Shown: positions 17,945-26,217, numbered from the stretch's first letter. The stretch: 64,000 nt of DNA from Flexilinea flocculi (GCF_001192795.1 NZ_DF968180.1:248001-312000); one strand, 5' to 3'. Made by a program: numbers and translations. Notes: generated by a model not told the origin, from the letters alone.

Positions 17945-17987
17945 CAGGCTGGTTGCCCGGAAAAGCAACCAGCCTGTTGTTTTTTTA
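17945..17987 (+). terminator. Rho-independent terminator of the nucleoside operon
   Basis: CAGGCTGGTTGC (17945-17956) pairs perfectly with GCAACCAGCCTG (17965-17976) around an 8-base loop and is followed by TTGTTTTTTT. This is the clearest terminator in the window. The 17988-18118 gap holds one weak AT-rich hairpin (about 18085-18115) and nothing else. Confidence 0.93.
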
Positions 17988-18118
17988 CTGGAGAAGGTGG
18001 TGAATTGTATATTTTCGGATGAAAGGAAAGAATGGCCAAATGATGATGTTCCAAGTGTCACACGTTCGTGTCGCTATTTGCTCATTTTTTTCATTTTCAT
18101 AAAGTTGAAAATGAATGG

Positions 18119-18769
18119 TTATTGAATCACATATTTGGTAATTTCACCAGTTTCTGCGTTCTTTATACTAGTAAAACGAAAAACTTTGTCACAAGGGTCC
18201 AGTTCAATTGGTTCGTAAATGGCAGAGCCATAATCATAGGATGTTCCAAGTTTAGCTCGTGGAGCGATATGGATTTCCCAGTTTACTAAAATCGGATTGA
18301 CTCGGTAAACAAGAAGAATATCCTCTATACGAAGAGGTGGCAGATACGACCACTCATTATGATCTGGAGAATACCAAACATAGGTTTCATAGTCTCCAAA
18401 ATCGTATGGTTCCATAATTTCTGGTATATACGTTAAAGTACGATCTCGAACATAACCTGCCAATTGAAAACTTTTCGGATCCAATCCTTTATAAATTGTA
18501 GGTGTAAGGTTTCGAATCTGCAGACGTATCTGTAATAAACGTTCGCCTTTTTCAGCTTTTGCATGAATTTCAGTAAGATTAAAGATTTTATACAGATCGC
18601 GGGAAATCATACTAACGGTAGATGGTTCAAATGGAAATGAAATTTCAAAAGAACTACCGCACAAATAATTCTCACCTGGTTTTACGGTGACGGAATCATT
18701 TTCTGCGAATACGGGAATCGCTATCAGATTCAGTGCCAATAACACAAGAATCATGCTTTTTAATTTCAT
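18119..18769 (-). CDS. Secreted protein of unknown function (DUF4352-like), last of six-gene operon
   Basis: 216 residues with a signal peptide (cleavage near VFA-E, residue 22). Mature protein: a beta-rich domain with GENYLCGSSFEISFPF, a middle block RLLQIRLQIRNLTPTIYKGLDPKSF, and a late NWEIHIAP. This order (structured strand, 'independent variable must be reported as a natural-length vector' style DUF4352 core, then W-x-x-x-x-P) recurs in the genes at 18784 and 20447. DUF4352-like domains are immunoglobulin-like and common on bacterial surface proteins. The link is by pattern only. GAGGT lies five bases before ATG; 14 bp separate it from the gene upstream. Function unknown. Confidence 0.8.
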   Translation of the reverse strand: MKLKSMILVLLALNLIAIPVFAENDSVTVKPGENYLCGSSFEISFPFEPSTVSMISRDLYKIFNLTEIHAKAEKGERLLQIRLQIRNLTPTIYKGLDPKSFQLAGYVRDRTLTYIPEIMEPYDFGDYETYVWYSPDHNEWSYLPPLRIEDILLVYRVNPILVNWEIHIAPRAKLGTSYDYGSAIYEPIELDPCDKVFRFTSIKNAETGEITKYVIQ

Positions 18770-18783
18770 AAGACCTCGATTAA

Positions 18784-19362
18784 TTATTGTTTCAGTGCTT
18801 TTGGCAATAAAAATTTTACATTTTCAGAAGATGTTTCACCCGTGAATGTCGAAGGCGAAAAAGTGATAATCCAGTTTTCTGCTTCCGGGAATATTTCGAA
18901 TACTAAAACAGTGGAAAGCATTTTCCCAGGTTCGATACTAGAAAAGAATGGCGGAAGATTAAACCCAGATGATGCTTTGGCACTCATAATATAATCTAAA
19001 TGATAGGTACCATATGCATGATTTAAGTAAGTTTCTTGAGCAGTAAATGAATTGGGCGCAAGCCATTTTTTAGTTTGATCACTGGTGTTGGAAATTCCAA
19101 TACGCACAATTAGATATTTCAAATCTAAATCTGCAATGATCGAATTGCTTGATTTTGTTACGACAGGTTGCCCCATAATCTGTATTTGATAATCACCACA
19201 CTCCAGAATTGATCCGACATTTAAAATCTCCGGAAAATTGGAAATGACCTCGTTCGAAGAAATATTACTTCTATTTGGAGAACCTTGTACTGAGATGATT
19301 CCCTGATAAAGCAACAGAACCATACTGGCAGACCAAAATGCAAGAAATGATTTAATTTTCAT
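18784..19362 (-). CDS. Secreted protein of unknown function (DUF4352-like)
   Basis: 192 residues with an N-terminal signal or anchor (hydrophobic residues 5-24). The mature part has VGSILECGDYQIQIMGQPVV, then LDLKYLIVRIGISNTSDQTKKWLAPNSFTA, and ends VLVFEIFPEAENWIITFSPSTF. The latter half aligns by eye with the 20447-20971 product (W...L...SF..., then VFD.VP....W.L.F.P), so the two are paralogues. It lies 5 bp downstream of 19368-20432 and 14 bp upstream of the last gene, so all are one transcript. It is visibly AT-richer than the flanking catabolic genes. Function not known. Confidence 0.78.
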   Translation of the reverse strand: MKIKSFLAFWSASMVLLLYQGIISVQGSPNRSNISSNEVISNFPEILNVGSILECGDYQIQIMGQPVVTKSSNSIIADLDLKYLIVRIGISNTSDQTKKWLAPNSFTAQETYLNHAYGTYHLDYIMSAKASSGFNLPPFFSSIEPGKMLSTVLVFEIFPEAENWIITFSPSTFTGETSSENVKFLLPKALKQ

Positions 19363-19367
19363 ATTCT

Positions 19368-20432
19368 TTAATCCTCTCGCTGTCCGGTGCCATATACAAC
19401 AAAATTACCAATCGAACAGGTAACTGTTAATCCGCCTTTGGATAAAATTGGGCCATAACTCCAGGATACTTTATCCGGAATTGTAATGCCCTCCTTGGTT
19501 GTTAGTATCTTATCTTCAAATGATTTAACGAGGATGCCATTGATATATATGTCAACGTTTCCGCTTAATCGAATGATTTCGACACGATAAACCTTTACTG
19601 ATGAGTCACTATGGATTGTTGGATCTGTTTGCATGGATTCCCAATCAGAATAAAATTGGTTATCTATATCCACTGCAGGAAATAAATTATTTCCAATTGA
19701 TTTGAATTCCAAATCAGAAACTTCACTTTTGCCAAATTCAACTCGTTTAATAGGGCCTTTAGTTTGACTTACTCCTTTGCCAGTTTTAGAGAGTCTCACT
19801 ATTTTTTCTACTTCATCAAAGCGATACATCAGTTCTAAATTGTGTCTTTCATGTCCTATGAGATAAAAATCACGAAAGGAATCCCTGGGTCCAATTTTGT
19901 AATCATTTATTGCTTTATAAATGCCGTCTTGAGGATCTATAAATACTCCATAACTCGTATCATATCCTATTAACATAGAATCAGAATAATAAAAGAAACA
20001 ACTACCTGTATTTTCTGGATAATTATCGCTGACAAACAAATCCGCATACAAGTAAAAATCTCTCAAATATCCTGCTCCTTGTCCCAATTCCGAGCCATGA
20101 ATGATTTTTCTTTTAGCAGGTTGATCTGAATATATCATTTGCTTGAATGTCTTCCCATCTTTACAACGACCCAACAGCGCCCAGTTGTCTGTATCCATTG
20201 TTTCATAAGGAAAATAAGATAGCCCCAATGGATCAAAATACCATATTTCTGCCGGGAAACGATAGTATTTATTAGTCATTTTTTGTGAGAATTGATCTTT
20301 AATTTTTAATACAGGGAATTGCTCTGTCATTGTAAGCTCTTTTTTTATATTGTCTTCATTTGCAAGGGCTGAAGTCATAGGAAAAAAATTAATCAAAAAG
20401 AGAATTATAAAAACCATAATGTTTCTATTCAT
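19368..20432 (-). CDS. Secreted protein with C-terminal jelly-roll-like domain
   Basis: 354 residues with a signal peptide (cleavage near ALA-N, residue 24). The middle region has GSCFFYYSDSMLIGYD. The C-terminal 70 residues read IIRLSGNVDIYINGILVKSF and end YGPILSKGGLTVTCSIGNFVVYG. The same C-terminal plan, RL(S/T)G...NG/DD.....Y.D....G...GG....C..(G/D)(N/D)..V, occurs in the 20986 and 21729 products. It resembles the concanavalin-like 'DUF1080/LamG' type seen in secreted proteins that bind glycans. That fold guess is inference. 14 bp separate it from the upstream gene; AGG lies six bases before ATG. Confidence 0.78.
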   Translation of the reverse strand: MNRNIMVFIILFLINFFPMTSALANEDNIKKELTMTEQFPVLKIKDQFSQKMTNKYYRFPAEIWYFDPLGLSYFPYETMDTDNWALLGRCKDGKTFKQMIYSDQPAKRKIIHGSELGQGAGYLRDFYLYADLFVSDNYPENTGSCFFYYSDSMLIGYDTSYGVFIDPQDGIYKAINDYKIGPRDSFRDFYLIGHERHNLELMYRFDEVEKIVRLSKTGKGVSQTKGPIKRVEFGKSEVSDLEFKSIGNNLFPAVDIDNQFYSDWESMQTDPTIHSDSSVKVYRVEIIRLSGNVDIYINGILVKSFEDKILTTKEGITIPDKVSWSYGPILSKGGLTVTCSIGNFVVYGTGQRED

Positions 20433-20446
20433 GTTATACCTGTCTT

Positions 20447-20971
20447 CTATTTGACTACCAATGGAATTTCAACTTCGCAATATGGTGAATCATTGCCTCG
20501 CTCTGTTGGAAGAAATAAAAGCGTCCATCCTTTTTTCGCTGTTGGGACTACATCAAAAACAAGATTGATCGTAGAAAGGGATGTAAAAAACAATGGATCG
20601 GATAATGTGTTCCAACCGTTTTTGAGATTCGTCAACATCGTTACGGCATAATCTAATGGATAGAATTCTTCTTTTCCGTTCTCATCAATATTTTTTATTG
20701 AAAAACTTTTTTTATCAAGTCCAGTCCATTTTCTATCGGCAAGGAACAGAATTTCTGTTTTGAAATACAAATAGTTTTCTACAGCGGTTCGGCCGCTGGT
20801 GGATTTTCCAATAGTCGGTTTTTCCATCAATTCGATGAAAATATCATTATTACATCCAAAAACATTGTCGTTTGGCTCATCCAACAAAATTGGATCTACA
20901 TTCGCAAGGCATGGAATAACAGAAACTAGCAGAGCAACTAATAGTATTACTAAAATGATTTTTCCCTTCAT
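20447..20971 (-). CDS. Secreted protein of unknown function (DUF4352-like)
   Basis: 174 residues with a clear signal peptide (cleavage near CLA-N, residue 23). Mature part: NDNVFGCNNDIFIELMEKPTI, then FKTEILFLADRKWTGLDKKSF, YPLDYAVTML, and NLVFDVVPTAKKGWTLLFLP. It is a paralogue of 18784-19362 by shared order of these blocks. It is the shortest of the six secreted proteins and lies 14 bp from each neighbour. GGCAGG precedes ATG. No enzymatic motif is visible; a surface or periplasmic binding role is only a guess. Confidence 0.78.
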   Translation of the reverse strand: MKGKIILVILLVALLVSVIPCLANVDPILLDEPNDNVFGCNNDIFIELMEKPTIGKSTSGRTAVENYLYFKTEILFLADRKWTGLDKKSFSIKNIDENGKEEFYPLDYAVTMLTNLKNGWNTLSDPLFFTSLSTINLVFDVVPTAKKGWTLLFLPTERGNDSPYCEVEIPLVVK

Positions 20972-20985
20972 AATGTGCCTGCCTT

Positions 20986-21726
20986 TTATTTGATTCGCAT
21001 TGTGAAATCGTCATAATCACAACGGATTCGGTTCCCACCTTCAGACAATTCAGAACCAGATTCAAAGGAAACAGTTTCCTTAATTTTGTCTTCATAGCTG
21101 AAAAGAAACTCACCATTTCCATAAACATACACGGTCCCGCTTAACCGGAAAAAATCAAATTTGTTCTTTTTTTCTGGATTCAAATTGGACAAATCCGCGA
21201 TTTTCTCATAAGTGATTTCACTATCAACAGGTGTAAAAAAATAAGCATTTTCACCAGGGTATAGAATTACACCGCTTTCGCGACCTTTGCCCATTAAAAC
21301 GACATTACTGTATCGTATCCAGCATTTCCCACCAGTTTTGGCAGGTATATTTTCCTTTTGCTGAACAGAATACGTGACATGGAATTCATCTTTTCTGACT
21401 TGTTCAAAAGTTAAACGTTTGTTACTTGTCTTAATACTTATTTCAGAGGGAAGCATAGACATTAGCACATCAGTTCCCTTCCCATCATAAATATAGTATT
21501 GATGAATTGTATCCGTATTGATCATTTCATTAACATAACCCTGTTCTTCTGAAAAATTCTGTCCAAAAGCGTCGCGGATAAATATTTCCCTATCAGCAAT
21601 ATTTAATAAGTTTTTGGGGCCGATGGGTTCTGTTGTTTTATCCTCTACGACATAAAAAGAAGCTGAGACTGCAAAAAGAATTGTGATAAAAACGAAAAGC
21701 ACAATGAGAATCCGGTTCTTTTTCAT
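20986..21726 (-). CDS. Membrane-anchored protein with C-terminal jelly-roll-like domain
   Basis: 246 residues. Residues 5-25 are a hydrophobic anchor or uncleaved signal (no obvious cleavage site before VVEDKTTEP). The ectodomain contains TGGKCWIRYSNVVLMGKG near residue 130 and ends FFRLSGTVYVYGNGEFLFSY...SELSEGGNRIRCDYDDFTMR. It shares this C-terminal plan with the proteins at 19368 and 21729. Two bases separate it from the 21729 stop, so the two are tightly coupled. Function unknown. Confidence 0.78.
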   Translation of the reverse strand: MKKNRILIVLFVFITILFAVSASFYVVEDKTTEPIGPKNLLNIADREIFIRDAFGQNFSEEQGYVNEMINTDTIHQYYIYDGKGTDVLMSMLPSEISIKTSNKRLTFEQVRKDEFHVTYSVQQKENIPAKTGGKCWIRYSNVVLMGKGRESGVILYPGENAYFFTPVDSEITYEKIADLSNLNPEKKNKFDFFRLSGTVYVYGNGEFLFSYEDKIKETVSFESGSELSEGGNRIRCDYDDFTMRIK

Positions 21727-21728
21727 AA

Positions 21729-23099
21729 TTATTTAACTACCTTTCGAACAATTAAATTGTCAAAGGAACAGCTTGTTGTCTCTCCATTCGCAAAAACAGT
21801 TGTACCATACACAAGTTGGAAAGGACCGTTTTTTCCATCATGGTATTGACTGACAAATACATCATCAACAAAGAAAAAAGTTTGCCCAGTTAGACGTACA
21901 ATTGTCATTTTTTTCTGATTTCTTTGAGTAGAAAACGTATCTAATTGCATTTGTATTCCAGCATCAGCAGTTTTCTCTTTGACATCAAGAATAACAGCCG
22001 AATCACTAAGCAATAATCCAATGGTTGAAACAGATTCTTCTGTCCCGTTAATACTGATGGGTTCATTAACATATCCGATGAAGCAACCGCCTTGATTGCC
22101 GGGGAAAACATCATTAACTTGAATATCCATTGAGAGATAGAAGTTTTGCAGGTTCCCAGCATTAAGTTTTGTCACAGCTCTGTAATCATGCACAGAATCA
22201 GAATTAGTAAACATCACTATGTTGCGATATCCATCCTGATTGCTTGTTTGAATTGCAGTAGCAGATCCAACATCAGAATAAGTGGCGACCATCGGATTCG
22301 AGAAAAAATCCTCCATAACTTTTATGGGAAAAAGGTTGTCGAGATTCTTAATCAACACCTTAATCATAGAATCATTCACAACAATAGAATTTTCAAGATT
22401 GTTTCGATTTTGTAAAACAATCTCGTAATTTTCCGCTCCATAAACAGCTTCTTCGTGTGTGAAACCTTCAAATTCCAATTGTCGGATCAAATCATCCCGA
22501 GAAAAGCTCATGGATTCGATATAGGATTTAGCTTTTTTTGCTGCTTGTTCATTCCAATCAACATTGACAATTTCCACAGCAGCAACAGCATTTTCATGGG
22601 GGAAACCTTCATATTCTAATTGTTTAATCAAGCCATCTCTCGAAAAAGCGATGTTTTTAAGATACGACTCAGCTTTTTTTTGTGCTTGCAAATTGGTATC
22701 AGAATAAATCTGATTAACGCCAAACAAAGCTTCTTCATTTGAAAAACCGTCATATTCTAATTGGTCAATTAAACCATCTTTTGAGAAAGCCATAATTTCG
22801 AGATAGGAGTTCGCTTTTTTTACAGCTTGTTCAAACCAATCAGCGTTACAATTGTCAACGCCATAGACCGCTGCAGAATGTGAAAAGCCTTCATATTCGA
22901 GTTGTTTTATTAAACCGTCCCGAGAAAAGCTCATTATACTTAAATAACTTTTTGCTTTGGACGTCGCCTGAGAATTTTCATTCGACAATGCGAACTTATT
23001 TACAAAGGACATAGTTGAGTTGGCTGCGATAGCATTTGCACTAAATCCGAAGAGATGAATTGCAACCATAGTTAAAATAAAGAGAATTTTCTTTGTCAT
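21729..23099 (-). CDS. Secreted protein with four Ltp repeats and a C-terminal jelly-roll-like domain
   Basis: 456 residues with a signal peptide (cleavage near AIA-A, residue 25; no lipobox). Residues 46-225 are four repeats of about 46 residues with the core AxSYLxxxxFSRDGLIxQLEYEGF, the Ltp ('host cell surface-exposed lipoprotein', PF07553) pattern. That repeat is known from the phage TP-J34 lipoprotein that blocks DNA injection by other phages, and from many Gram-positive surface proteins of unknown role. The remainder ends IVRLTGQTFFFVDDVFVSQY...NGETTSCSFDNLIVRK, like the 19368 and 20986 products. First gene of the operon; GGGGA lies seven bases before ATG and a TATAAT (23183-23178, minus) about 80 bp upstream. 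Confidence 0.85.
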   Translation of the reverse strand: MTKKILFILTMVAIHLFGFSANAIAANSTMSFVNKFALSNENSQATSKAKSYLSIMSFSRDGLIKQLEYEGFSHSAAVYGVDNCNADWFEQAVKKANSYLEIMAFSKDGLIDQLEYDGFSNEEALFGVNQIYSDTNLQAQKKAESYLKNIAFSRDGLIKQLEYEGFPHENAVAAVEIVNVDWNEQAAKKAKSYIESMSFSRDDLIRQLEFEGFTHEEAVYGAENYEIVLQNRNNLENSIVVNDSMIKVLIKNLDNLFPIKVMEDFFSNPMVATYSDVGSATAIQTSNQDGYRNIVMFTNSDSVHDYRAVTKLNAGNLQNFYLSMDIQVNDVFPGNQGGCFIGYVNEPISINGTEESVSTIGLLLSDSAVILDVKEKTADAGIQMQLDTFSTQRNQKKMTIVRLTGQTFFFVDDVFVSQYHDGKNGPFQLVYGTTVFANGETTSCSFDNLIVRKVVK

Positions 23100-23641
23100 A
23101 TTAATTCCCCAAATAGAAATCGACGTAAACCAAATAATTTGTTTTATAAATAATTATTATTATTGTTCTAAAATAATATTATAAATCAAAAAAATTTTCC
23201 TTTTAGGCCTTTAATGAACTGATCGGTAATAATTCATCATAATATGCAATATATTTGCACAAACAAGATGGAGCGATAGTATTATCTCGCAACCCATCCC
23301 GAAAATATTTTTGATCATCATATGTATCTGTAAATTTCTTTTTGAAATTTTTCAAGTTCCAAATACTTTTTGGTCAAAAAACTCATATTGTCAAGCTCGC
23401 ATCGAGTTCTCTATGGTTCGATTCTGTCCAAATCGATGAACACAAAATCATCCTGAGGGACTGTCCTATTGCGAAGTGAGATGCTAATTTCCAATTACAA
23501 CTTTCGAATCAACGTGAACAAATATTTTTACAAGACGAATCATCTTTGAGTAACTGTTCAGCGAGTTCGCGTTGAAGAACTAACGATCTTTTCATCCAAA
23601 AAGGATTTGCACGAAGTACGTCATTGAAGAATACAAAAGAT
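23100..23641. other. Gene-less AT-rich intergenic region
   Basis: The first 120 bp hold the promoter region of the secreted-protein operon (minus-strand TATAAT at 23183-23178, no good -35). The rest shows no convincing coding sequence on either strand. It does contain a decayed copy (23393-23470) of the unit that is duplicated beside tRNA-Ser. Confidence 0.6.
23393..23470. repeat. Degenerate copy of the tRNA-Ser-side repeat unit
   Basis: AGCTCGCATCGAG, GGTTCGATTC, CCAAATCG, and TCCTGAGGGAC occur in the same order and spacing as AGCTCGCATCAAG, GGTTCGAATC, TCAAATCG and TCCTGGTGGAC in the unit at 30120-30195. Identity is roughly two thirds by eye. It is probably an old copy of the same repeat. 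Confidence 0.5.
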
Positions 23642-23746
23642 ATGGGTATTGAACCTTTCGAATTCATTGAAACGCCGTCTTTACCAAAATTGGTAACTGA
23701 GTTAATGTCCGATGAATTAATCAAGGAATTGACAAATGAAGAATGA
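23642..23746 (+). pseudogene. Remnant of a RelE/HigB-type toxin gene
   Basis: The frame gives EFIETPSLPKLVTELMSDEL, which matches the usual opening of RelE/HigB-like toxins paired with XRE antitoxins (xFIETPxFTKLxxxLLSDEEYxxLQ). It stops after 34 codons at 23744-23746 inside the antitoxin start, so the catalytic remainder (about 80 residues) is missing. This is a deletion remnant, not a working toxin. Confidence 0.6.
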
Positions 23747-23939
23747 ACTTTTTGAAGGATTATGCGAAAGTTTGAATCAGGCGATAGCCATTGAAAAAGG
23801 AACTGCCAAACCATCGCGTAAATTCACCTATGAACCGATTGACATCCGAAAAATCCGGGAAAAGCATGACTTGTCACAGAAACAGTTTGCCAATAAACTC
23901 GGAATCAGTCCGAGTACGCTGCGCAATTGGGAACAAGGA
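23736..23939 (+). pseudogene. Truncated XRE-family antitoxin (HigA/NadS type)
   Basis: 68 codons opening MKNELFEGLCESLNQAIAI, then PSRKFTYEPIDIRKIREKHDLSQKQFANKLGISPSTLRNWEQG. This is the standard antitoxin layout: a short N-terminal helix, a linker, then a helix-turn-helix. The match stops at NWEQG (23939), where the sequence switches to an IS transposase remnant in another frame. The open frame runs on to 23993 with unrelated residues. The DNA-binding part is complete, so a short repressor could still be made. Toxin and antitoxin are both damaged. Confidence 0.7.
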
Positions 23940-23941
23940 AG

Positions 23942-24287
23942 CGTCTACCGGAACACGAAAAGCAATATGCGAAGTACTTTGATTTCAGAATAACTCCGAA
24001 GCATGGAGCAAAGGTGGTGATCAAGGAATAAGCCGGTGAACAGAACGCTCGTTTCATCGGAGCAGAGCCTTAATGGGAAACTGTTTGTACAGATCATCGC
24101 ATTGATGTTTTTGTCATACATAAAAATGCAGATGCAAATAACTGAACTGATGAAGGATTATACGATTGGCTCGCTATTGGATAAACTCGATGTTCCTGAA
24201 TGCTTCGAAGAACCTGATCGAAGTCTGAGGGTTGGTGAGGAATTGGAGAAGCAAAAGGATATCTGCACAAAACTTGATATCCAGTAA
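23942..24287 (+). pseudogene. Fragmented IS1634/IS4-like transposase remnant
   Basis: From 23942 one frame gives YAKYFDFRITPKHGAKVVIKE before a stop at 24029. From 24036 another frame gives NRTLVSSEQSLNGKLFVQII and ALMFLSYIKMQM, then LLDKLDVPECFEEPDRSLRVGE. Both match the late part of IS1634-family DDE transposases (YxKYFxxxxTPxxGxKV..., then RTLVSSExSLxGKLFVxFIALIYLSYIKK, LLDELDVIECFE). About 60 residues between them are deleted and the whole N-terminal half is absent. Its left edge abuts the truncated antitoxin, so insertion or deletion through this element probably broke the toxin-antitoxin pair. Confidence 0.65.
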
Positions 24288-24504
24288 CTTTCTCGTTATG
24301 AGTTGGCGTGAATCCAGGTTATAGCGTAACCGAACGTAGGTTTGAACCGGCACTTTGTGATCCCTTTTTGTAATATATATCGCGTAGTAATGTGAATCTT
24401 GCCATTTCAATCGATCAGTATTGTATCGATTGCTATCAAGAATATATCATTGAAACGTTCCCTCAAGTGGGAATGTTTATCTGGTATGACCCGAGTAATC
24501 CTCG

Positions 24505-24534
24505 TTGAATTTTATAAGTTATATCTGATATAAT
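24505..24534 (+). promoter_or_regulatory. Extended -10 promoter of the AAA ATPase gene
   Basis: TTGAAT (24505-24510), 18-bp spacer, TATAAT (24529-24534) with TG one base before it. It lies 57 bp before the ATG at 24591. The sequence match is good; activity is inferred. Confidence 0.6.
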
Positions 24535-24590
24535 CATTGATTAGAAGACATTTCTCTGTTATAACTAACAAAATATGGGCGAGGGAATCA

Positions 24591-25799
24591 ATGATCAAGC
24601 GAACATCTTACCTGCAGAAAATCCATCCGTTCATCGGGCTTGATTTAGTTAAAGTGCTTACCGGGATCAGGCGCAGCGGAAAATCAGTGATGTTCTCATT
24701 GATCATGGATGAACTCCGCGAACAGGGTATTCCGCAGGAACATATAATCAGCCTGAATTTTGAAAATTTTGAGAACAATCATCTCTGTACTGCCGAAAAA
24801 CTTCACACATATGTTTCTGACATGATTGTCGATTCCAAAGACAAGTATTATTTATTCTTCGATGAAATCCAGGAAGTAGAAAGATGGGAAAAATGCGTTA
24901 ACTCCCTGCGTGTGAAGTATGATTGCGATATCTATATTACCGGGTCAAATGCGAAATTGTTATCCGGTGAATTAGCTACCTACCTGGCTGGCAGGTATGT
25001 GGAAATCACGATCTATCCTTTTTCATTCGCGGAATTCTGTGATTTGTATTTGGAAAGGAACCCGCAGGCTTCAACACCAGAAATCTTCAATCAGTATATT
25101 CGATTTGGCGGAATGCCGTTTTTAACAAATCTGAATTTTTTACCGGACCCTTCAAAACAATACCTTCAGGATGTTTTTAACTCGGTAGTTCTGAAGGATG
25201 TTGTCAGCCGTAACAATATTCGGGATACTGCTTTGCTTGATAAAATCATCACCTATGTTATGGCAAACATCGGGCGGACGTTTTCCGCGACAGGCATATC
25301 AAAGTATTTCAAAAATGAAAATCAGATCGTGTCGCCGGAGACAATTCTAAACTATCTGCAAGCTTGCGAAGATGCATTTCTTCTCTTCAGTTTTCATCGT
25401 CAAGATCTGATAGGAAAGAAAATTCTCACTGTAAACGACAAGTACTACATGGCAGATCATGGCATCCGTGAAGCTGTATATGGAAAAAATGAACGGGATA
25501 TCAACCAGGTACTGGAAAACATTGTAGCCATTGAATTATTGCGACGCGGGTGGAAGGTAACGATCGGAAAAATTGATTCGCTTGAGATTGATTTTGTCTG
25601 TGAAAAACAAGAAATGAAACAATATATCCAGGTTGCTTATTTGCTGGCATCTCAGGAAACAATTGACAGAGAATTCGGTAGTCTGGAAAAGATCCCGGAT
25701 AATTACCCCAAATATGTGATTTCGATGGACGAATTTGACATGAGCCGGAATGGAATTACGCATATGAATCTACGAAATTTTCTGCTTCAATCGGAATGA
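24591..25799 (+). CDS. AAA_14/DUF4143 family ATP-binding protein
   Basis: 402 residues. Walker A is GIRRSGKS (near residue 25), Walker B YYLFFDEIQEV (near 88), and sensor YITGSNAKLL (near 123), followed by the DUF4143 C-terminal domain (winged helix and nuclease-like fold, ELLRRGWKVTIGKI near 322). This family is widespread and mobile in bacteria and archaea, with no settled function. ATG 24591 is chosen for the GAGGGA site; an upstream TTG at 24537 would add 18 residues. It stands alone between mobile-element debris and a gene-poor region, which fits a transferred gene. Confidence 0.88.
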   Translation: MIKRTSYLQKIHPFIGLDLVKVLTGIRRSGKSVMFSLIMDELREQGIPQEHIISLNFENFENNHLCTAEKLHTYVSDMIVDSKDKYYLFFDEIQEVERWEKCVNSLRVKYDCDIYITGSNAKLLSGELATYLAGRYVEITIYPFSFAEFCDLYLERNPQASTPEIFNQYIRFGGMPFLTNLNFLPDPSKQYLQDVFNSVVLKDVVSRNNIRDTALLDKIITYVMANIGRTFSATGISKYFKNENQIVSPETILNYLQACEDAFLLFSFHRQDLIGKKILTVNDKYYMADHGIREAVYGKNERDINQVLENIVAIELLRRGWKVTIGKIDSLEIDFVCEKQEMKQYIQVAYLLASQETIDREFGSLEKIPDNYPKYVISMDEFDMSRNGITHMNLRNFLLQSE

Positions 25800-26140
25800 A
25801 TAATGACATTTCATCTTGGGATGATTCCCGCTTTCTATCTGATAAAGCGTTAATCCACTTAGCAGGCAGTCCCGTTCAATTACCCTTGTACATTCACGAT
25901 TCAGACGTTCAGGTTATACCTTATTTCTAAATTCGCTTCGAATCTTTCTCCTGCGAATCTCTCGACCAAAACAGTGAAACAGTAAATCCAAATCTCTTCT
26001 CATTTTATCTGTGAATTGAAAAATAAATGTAATTTATGAAGATGAAAGCGGAAAAAAACAGGTTGCATTTACTTTTTCAATTTATGCCTTCTCTTCTCCT
26101 TTTGGTTTTTTTTATTCTACTCAGAGTGTTTTATTGGGGT

Positions 26141-26180
26141 GGTATCCGTTCAAACGATCACTTGGTACCCTTTCAAACGA
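26141..26180 (+). repeat. Pair of 17-bp direct repeats, 23-bp period
   Basis: GGTATCCGTTCAAACGA and GGTACCCTTTCAAACGA differ at two positions and start 23 bp apart, about two helical turns. Such spacing is common for protein-binding repeats and for the subterminal repeats of some IS ends. Origin unknown. Confidence 0.6.
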
Positions 26181-26189
26181 GCGTTTACA

Positions 26190-26217
26190 ATATTATTAAC
26201 ACGCGTGTTAATAATAT
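26190..26217. repeat. 28-bp perfect palindrome
   Basis: ATATTATTAACACG is followed directly by its exact reverse complement with no loop (centre ACACGCGTGT). It begins 10 bp after the direct repeats. It could be a dimeric regulator site or a cruciform; no adjacent promoter is evident. Confidence 0.85.

Noticed and set aside
18085-18118. Hairpin TTCATTTTCA/TGAAAATGAA as terminator of the secreted-protein operon
   Set aside because: On the minus strand it is followed by an A run, not a T run, so it is not a convincing terminator.
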